Position numbers and translations under genes: made by a program
Notes under the pieces: generated by a model
What the model saw: only the letters and a program-made list of their open reading frames with translations
The model's database searches: none
Told to the model about the DNA's origin: nothing
Shown: positions 59,884 through 64,000 of the stretch, piece by piece
Position numbering within the stretch: position 1 is the first letter of the stretch
Layout: each line of letters opens with the position of its first letter
Assembly: GCF_963678975.1 (NCBI RefSeq)
Contig: NC_089273.1
Coordinates: forward strand, 22,648,356-22,712,355
DNA from: Dysidea avara
Taxonomy: Eukaryota; Porifera; Demospongiae; Dictyoceratida; Dysideidae
Length of the DNA stretch: 64,000 nucleotides
Direction: 5' to 3'

Positions 59884-60056
59884 ACAATTAATATTTCTAA
59901 CTTAATAGACTCATTATTGATGGACAAATGCTGTATCAGACACTTTCTTCTCTATTTTAGACTCTTGGTGTCATTATGATGTACCTCATGAGTACATGAA
60001 AATGTATCACATGTGTATCATCAAGGTACACCTCATGAGTACATAAAGTGTGTATG

Positions 60057-61320
60057 TGATAAAATCTGTAAAAAAGGTCTTATATTCCTATGTTTGACTG
60101 ATCATAACTTCACATGTATTTGACCTATTGCCTTCAACCCCAAATGGAACCAAGTTCATTTGTTAAGGCTTTACAACAAAAGTGCTGAAGGTGTTGATTC
60201 ATGATAGTGCAATGCAGATTCCCTCCGCTACAGTGGCTAAAAACTATTTTTACAACTAGCCAGCTGTAGCTAATCTGAGACTAGGGGAGTGGTATTGCCA
60301 TGATTGCCCAAAAAGTTAAAGTAAAAAAGGAGAGGGCTTGTGTGACAAAGTGCAAGTAAAGAGGAGAACTGTAGGGACTATAGTGGGGTCTAGAGGAGGG
60401 AATTTTTGAAACATAGGTGAGTGTGGCAACGTTGAATTTGGAAGCAATTTTAGAGAAATGATTGAGATCTGGAAGTAATTTTAATAAAAAGCAAGCTGGA
60501 GGGACTAAAATTAAAGAATAAGAGTTGTGTACATGCAAGCCTTGTTTTATTAGAATAAAAATTTTATAGTGGACTGTAAGAAAGAAAATTAAAACTATTT
60601 GGATTTTAAGGCAATTCAAAGTGTAGGCCAGAAAAGTTTTGAAAATAGCTATCTCAAGATTGGATCTTGTGGTACTTTTAGTCAAATTCCTGTAGTACAT
60701 TGAAGGGATCAGCGGCAAAAGGGGACAAGTGCCATTTGAAAATTCAGATGATCACAAGGTGGGCATTAAACAGGTATTTGGGACATAATTGAATTATTGT
60801 GATATTTGCTAAAAATTTATTTGAGACTGCCTTGAAATTTTAAATTCTGTCATTTCCTTAGTGACAACATTATCCAGTCATTTACGTACAAGTAGCTTTT
60901 TGGTCACAACTAGCCCCCTTTTTAGCCCCTGCTCTGCTAGCTAGCATACTTATCACATTTATTTTCCATCTCAATTGTATTGATTGCAGAAATACTTCTC
61001 ATACTGTTCTTCATTTGTAATGCTGCGTTACGGGTGGAGCATAGCTGAAAACGAAGTGTAATGGGTCATCATTTGCCAGCAGAAAACCAGCCACTTTTGA
61101 TCATCTACAGCAGAAACAGCCATTCATGGACAAGGAAGTAATCTGAGTGTAATGTAAAATACAGTCTAAAGCAGTTATTTATATATAATATGGTAGTCTA
61201 TAAAACTTATAAACCCTTAGGCCCTTATAGCATGTAATAGCTCCTTTGCTTTGTTCGTGCGCTACAGATTCAGACCTTTGCATGGGTATATAAATTTCAT
61301 AGACCCGATATTGCACCCGT
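60057..61320. other. Non-coding DNA
   Basis: The longest frame is 145 codons on the minus strand (60281-60718), hydrophobic and without recognisable motif; I do not call it a gene. Nothing else stands out. Confidence 0.45.
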
Positions 61321-61381
61321 ATAACTATTATTTACCCCCATATTACCAGTATTTCTCACACTATCATATCCATATTACATA
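61321..61381. repeat. 9-bp minisatellite, array 4 (inverse orientation), left remnant
   Basis: CCATATTACC-type units, irregular, immediately left of TGTGAC element E. Confidence 0.6.
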
Positions 61382-61624
61382 TGTGACCTGATTTGCAAAA
61401 AGGTACCTTTTACACACACAAATTTTGACCCATTTTTGAAGCTTCATAACTTTTTAGTCAATGCATAACAGTGCCTGAACTTTTCTATGCATGCAACTAA
61501 AGTATCTGGCTACATGTTGAAACTAAGACCAAGTTGATCAGTATATGGAGTCAAAAGTTACATTACTTTGTTTGCTTGCCTGTAAAATGTGTGGAAAAGG
61601 TACCTTTTTGCAAATCCGGTCACA
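61382..61624. mobile_element. TGTGAC-family MITE, copy E (243 bp)
   Basis: Left end TGTGACCTGATTTGCAAAAA followed by GGTACCTTTT; right end AAAAGGTACCTTTTTGCAAA followed by TCCGGTCACA. A nearly perfect arm of about 35 bp, TA flanks, minisatellite on both sides. Confidence 0.85.
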
Positions 61625-61897
61625 TATATTACCTGCATGCATAATCAATATTATCTACATTACCAGAACTATCCATATGACCCGTATTACCTAGTATTAC
61701 TCTTAATTATTACCTACAATACCTATATTACCCATATTACCTACATTTCTCGTACTACCCATATTACCAATATTACTTCCATTACCCATGTTACCAGCAT
61801 TACCCGCATTACCCATATTACCCACATGGCATATTACCTATATTACCCATATTACCTACATTACCTACATTACCCATATTACTTTACATTATCCATA
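61625..61897. repeat. 9-bp minisatellite, array 4, main part
   Basis: About 28 CCATATTAC / CTACATTAC units, the reverse complement of the arrays at 31.6 and 42.5-45.3 kb, ending exactly at TGTGAC element F. Confidence 0.9.
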
Positions 61898-62572
61898 TGT
61901 GACTGAATTTGACAAAACAAGGCTTCAACGCACAAAGCTTTGTTAGGAGATATGGCAATTTTAAGGAATCATTGTGTAATAACTTCCCAGTTCCTACAGC
62001 TGTGCAAACAAAATTTGCACCAATTGTTCATCTGTTCACTAGCTATCACTGAGTGGGTGTACGCATTTCGGATACCCAAAATTTGCCCTGTTTTGAGCAG
62101 CTTTTTTCGAGCGGGTGATAATATCACAGGTGATAGTAATAGGGTGGGAGGGTGGGGGTGGACGGTGGTAGTAATAGGGTGGGAGGGTGGGGGTGGACGG
62201 TGGTAGTAATATACGGGTATAAAATGAAGTAAGAAGACGATTGGAATCCAGTGGCCAAGTTTGGGCTCTCCATGGCCCTCCATGGCCCTCAAATTACTCC
62301 AAATTGACTAAGAACACTATTGGCCAGCTCTTTGTGAAGTCCCAGCTCACTACACACCATTATCACAAAGCCATGGCCGTTTAATGGTGACAATCTCACA
62401 CTCGTGGCTTTGACAGGGTCGGAAGAAAGCTGCTACAGAAACCAGACTTGTCAGTGATGAAGGAAGTACAGTGTGAAATATGATAGTGTATTAGACCAGC
62501 AATCCATTTCTGGTAAAATCGTAAGTTTGATTTTGTGTGTGTGGAAGCCTTGTTATGTGAAAACCGGTCACA
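61898..62572. mobile_element. TGTGAC-family element, copy F (675 bp)
   Basis: Left end TGTGACTGAATTTGACAAAA with CAAGGCTTC; right end GAAGCCTTGTTATGTGAAAA with CCGGTCACA. The interior carries two G-quadruplex motifs. The right flank is TTTAAT rather than TA. Confidence 0.75.
62142..62193 (+). other. Two tandem G-quadruplex motifs
   Basis: GGGTGGGAGGGTGGGGG occurs at 62142-62158 and 62177-62193 within a 35-bp direct repeat. Four G-runs with single-base loops is the strongest class of quadruplex-forming sequence. Confidence 0.85.
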
Positions 62573-62580
62573 TTTAATAT

Positions 62581-62918
62581 TATGAGAGGCATCACGTGAG
62601 ATCACGTGATCTGACAACAATACAGATTGCTTGTTTGGCTGCCTCTTGCTATTCCCTGTGTTCCATGGGTTGGTATTAAAGTGTGGCCCTGTTTTCAAGC
62701 GTCAATTGGTAAGTTACACTTTATATGGGCTATAATGCATTCAATTTTAATATTATGAGAGGCATCACGTGAGATCACGTGATCTAACAACAATACAGAT
62801 TGCTTGTTTGGCTGCCTCTTGCTATTCCCTGTGTTCCATGGGTTGGTATTAAAGTGTGGCCATGTTTTCAAGCGTCAATTGGTAAGTTACACTTTATATG
62901 GGCTATAATGCATTCATG
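62581..62918. repeat. 173-bp tandem unit, two copies
   Basis: Units start TATGAGAGGCATCACGTGAG at 62581 and 62754. Each holds the perfect palindrome AGATCACGTGATCT (G for A at one place in the first copy) and ends near GGGCTATAATGCATTCA. Non-coding. Confidence 0.9.
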
Positions 62919-63600
62919 TGTGACTGAATTTGACAAAACAAGGCTTCGACGCACAAAGCTTTATTAGGACTTAAGTGATATGGCGATTTTAAGGAATCAT
63001 TGTGTAATAACTTCCCAGTTCCTACAGCTGTGCAAACAAAATTTGCACCAATTGTTCATCTGTTCACTAGCTATCACTGAGTGGGTGTACGCATTTCGGA
63101 TACCCAAAATTTGCCCTGTTTTGAGCAGCTTTTTTCGAGCGGGTAATAATATCACAGGTGATAGTAATAGGGTGGGAGGGTGGGGGTGGACGGTGGTAGT
63201 AATAGGGTGGGAGGGTGGGGGTGGACGGTGGTCTTAATATACGGGTATAAAATGAAGTAAGAAGACGATTGGAATCCAGTGGCCAAGTTTGGGCTCTCCA
63301 TGGCCCTCCATGGCCCTCAAATTACTCCAAATTGACTAAGAACACTATTGGCCAGCTCTCTGTGAAGTCCCAGCTCACTATACACCATTATCACAAAGCC
63401 ATGGCCGTTTAATGGTGACAATCTCACACTCGTGGCTTTGACAGGGTCGGAAGAAAGCTGCTACAGAAACCAGACTTGTCAGTGATGAAGGAAGTACAGT
63501 GTGAAATATGATAGTGTATTAGACCAGCAATCCATTTCTGGTAATATCGTAAGTTTGATTTTGTGTGTGTGGAAGCCTTGTTATGTGAAATCCGGTCACA
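62919..63600. mobile_element. TGTGAC-family element, copy G (682 bp)
   Basis: Same ends as copy F (TGTGACTGAATTTGACAAAA; TCCGGTCACA). It was multiplied as part of the 1,028-bp duplication rather than by independent transposition. Not bordered by the 9-bp minisatellite. Confidence 0.75.
63170..63221 (+). other. Two tandem G-quadruplex motifs (second copy)
   Basis: GGGTGGGAGGGTGGGGG at 63170-63186 and 63205-63221, identical to the pair in copy F. Confidence 0.85.
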
Positions 63601-63608
63601 TTTAATAT

Positions 63609-64000
63609 TATGAGAGGCATCACGTGAGATCACGTGATCTAACAACAATACAGTTTGCTTGTTTGGCTGCCTCTTGCTATTCCCTGTGTTCCATGGGTTG
63701 GTATTAAAGTGTGGCCCTGTTTTCAAGCGTCAATTGGTAAGTTACACTTTAAATGGGCTATAATGCATTATGAGAGGCATCACGTGAGATCACGTGATCT
63801 AACAACAATACAGATTGCTTGTTTGGCTGCCTCTTGCTATTCCCTGTGTTCCATGGGTTGGTATTAAGGTGTGGCCCTGTTTTCAAGCGTCAATTGGTAA
63901 GTTACACTTTATATGGGCTATAATGCATTCAATTTTAATATTATGAGAGGCATCGCGTGAGATCACGTGATCTAACAACAATACGGATTGCTTGTTTGGC
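63609..64000. repeat. 173-bp tandem units, at least 2.3 copies
   Basis: Units start at 63609, 63769 and 63942. The first is shortened to 160 bp by loss of a 13-bp TCAATTTTAATAT segment. The last is cut by the window edge and carries CATCGCGTGAG instead of CATCACGTGAG. Confidence 0.9.

Larger units (their letters stand above)
57311..60056. repeat. 47-48-bp minisatellite (ATCATTAAGGTGCACATCATGAG...), interrupted
   Basis: Tandem units built from CATGTGTATCATTAAGG, TGCACATCATGAGTACATGA and AGTGTGTATCA. Array portions lie at about 57311-57558, 58436-58660, 58916-59740 and 59984-60056. They are interrupted by a DNA transposon (57559-58435) and by two copies of a hairpin-bearing insert. Units vary by loss of one third, giving 24- and 30-bp steps. 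The minus-strand open frame at 59122-59325 is an artefact of the period. Confidence 0.9.
61898..64000. repeat. Tandem duplication with 1,028-bp period
   Basis: Element F plus its 173-bp units (from 61898) is repeated as element G plus units (from 62919). Corresponding points lie 1,028 bp apart (for example 61952 with 62980 and 62572 with 63600; the element starts are 1,021 bp apart owing to a small indel). Differences are few, indicating recent duplication. It runs off the right edge. Confidence 0.9.

Noticed and set aside
60281..60718. 145-codon hydrophobic frame on the minus strand
   Set aside because: No recognisable domain, no splice or promoter context, and the plus strand is purine-rich here, which makes such frames likely by chance.

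Overview
The window is eukaryotic, and almost certainly from an animal. It holds one intact BEL/Pao LTR retrotransposon, which is a metazoan lineage of retroelements, together with relics of non-LTR and DNA transposons, gene fragments with GT/AG-type splice borders, and dense AT-rich non-coding DNA full of short inverted-repeat elements. A marine invertebrate, possibly a sponge, fits the style of the repeats. That is an impression and is not proven by any single feature. Nothing suggests a bacterial or viral genome.

Layout. Bases 1-19147 are one uninterrupted satellite built on a 17-bp unit (GGAACCCTGGAACCTST). It is organised into higher-order repeats, including a nearly identical 5.19-kb block present twice in tandem (about 4560-14677). 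All long open frames there are artefacts of a 17-bp unit that rarely makes stop codons. The satellite stops next to what looks like the last coding exon of a gene on the minus strand (19188-19353). From 19.4 to 31.6 kb lies a transposon graveyard: a pogo-like MITE, a foldback element, a LINE-like tail with an (AATC)n tract, a 1,020-bp hAT-type element with a perfect 8-bp target duplication, and a three-level nest (reverse-transcriptase-family gene relic, split by a 3.7-kb inverted-repeat element, itself split by a 788-bp element). These are followed by a 630-bp near-palindrome and an EnSpm/CACTA-like transposase relic.

From 31.6 to 46 kb the dominant theme is a 9-bp minisatellite (GGTAATATG-type). 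Its arrays repeatedly abut a family of elements with TGTGAC...GTCACA ends at TA sites. The same stretch holds a candidate tiny four-exon gene for a mitochondrial-type short protein (33024-33428, minus), a SINE-like unit, and a multi-exon relic of an uncharacterised repetitive protein family (39410-41277). The BEL/Pao element occupies 46015-52246. It has two LTRs that look identical, an ATACC target duplication, a primer-binding site, a polypurine tract and a full-length 1,846-residue Gag-Pol, so it inserted recently and may still be active.

From 52.8 kb to the end there are a decayed LINE reverse transcriptase, two elements with 5-bp target duplications that share internal motifs, a 47-48-bp minisatellite (57.3-60.1 kb) carrying duplicated hairpin inserts, a further 9-bp array with TGTGAC elements, and a 1,028-bp tandem duplication. 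That duplication contains four strong G-quadruplex motifs and a 173-bp satellite-like unit with a 14-bp E-box palindrome. Apart from the retroelement, no complete conserved host gene is recognised. The most notable observations are the minisatellite/TGTGAC association, the six-frame-open satellite with its recent 5.19-kb duplication, and the nested insertions.
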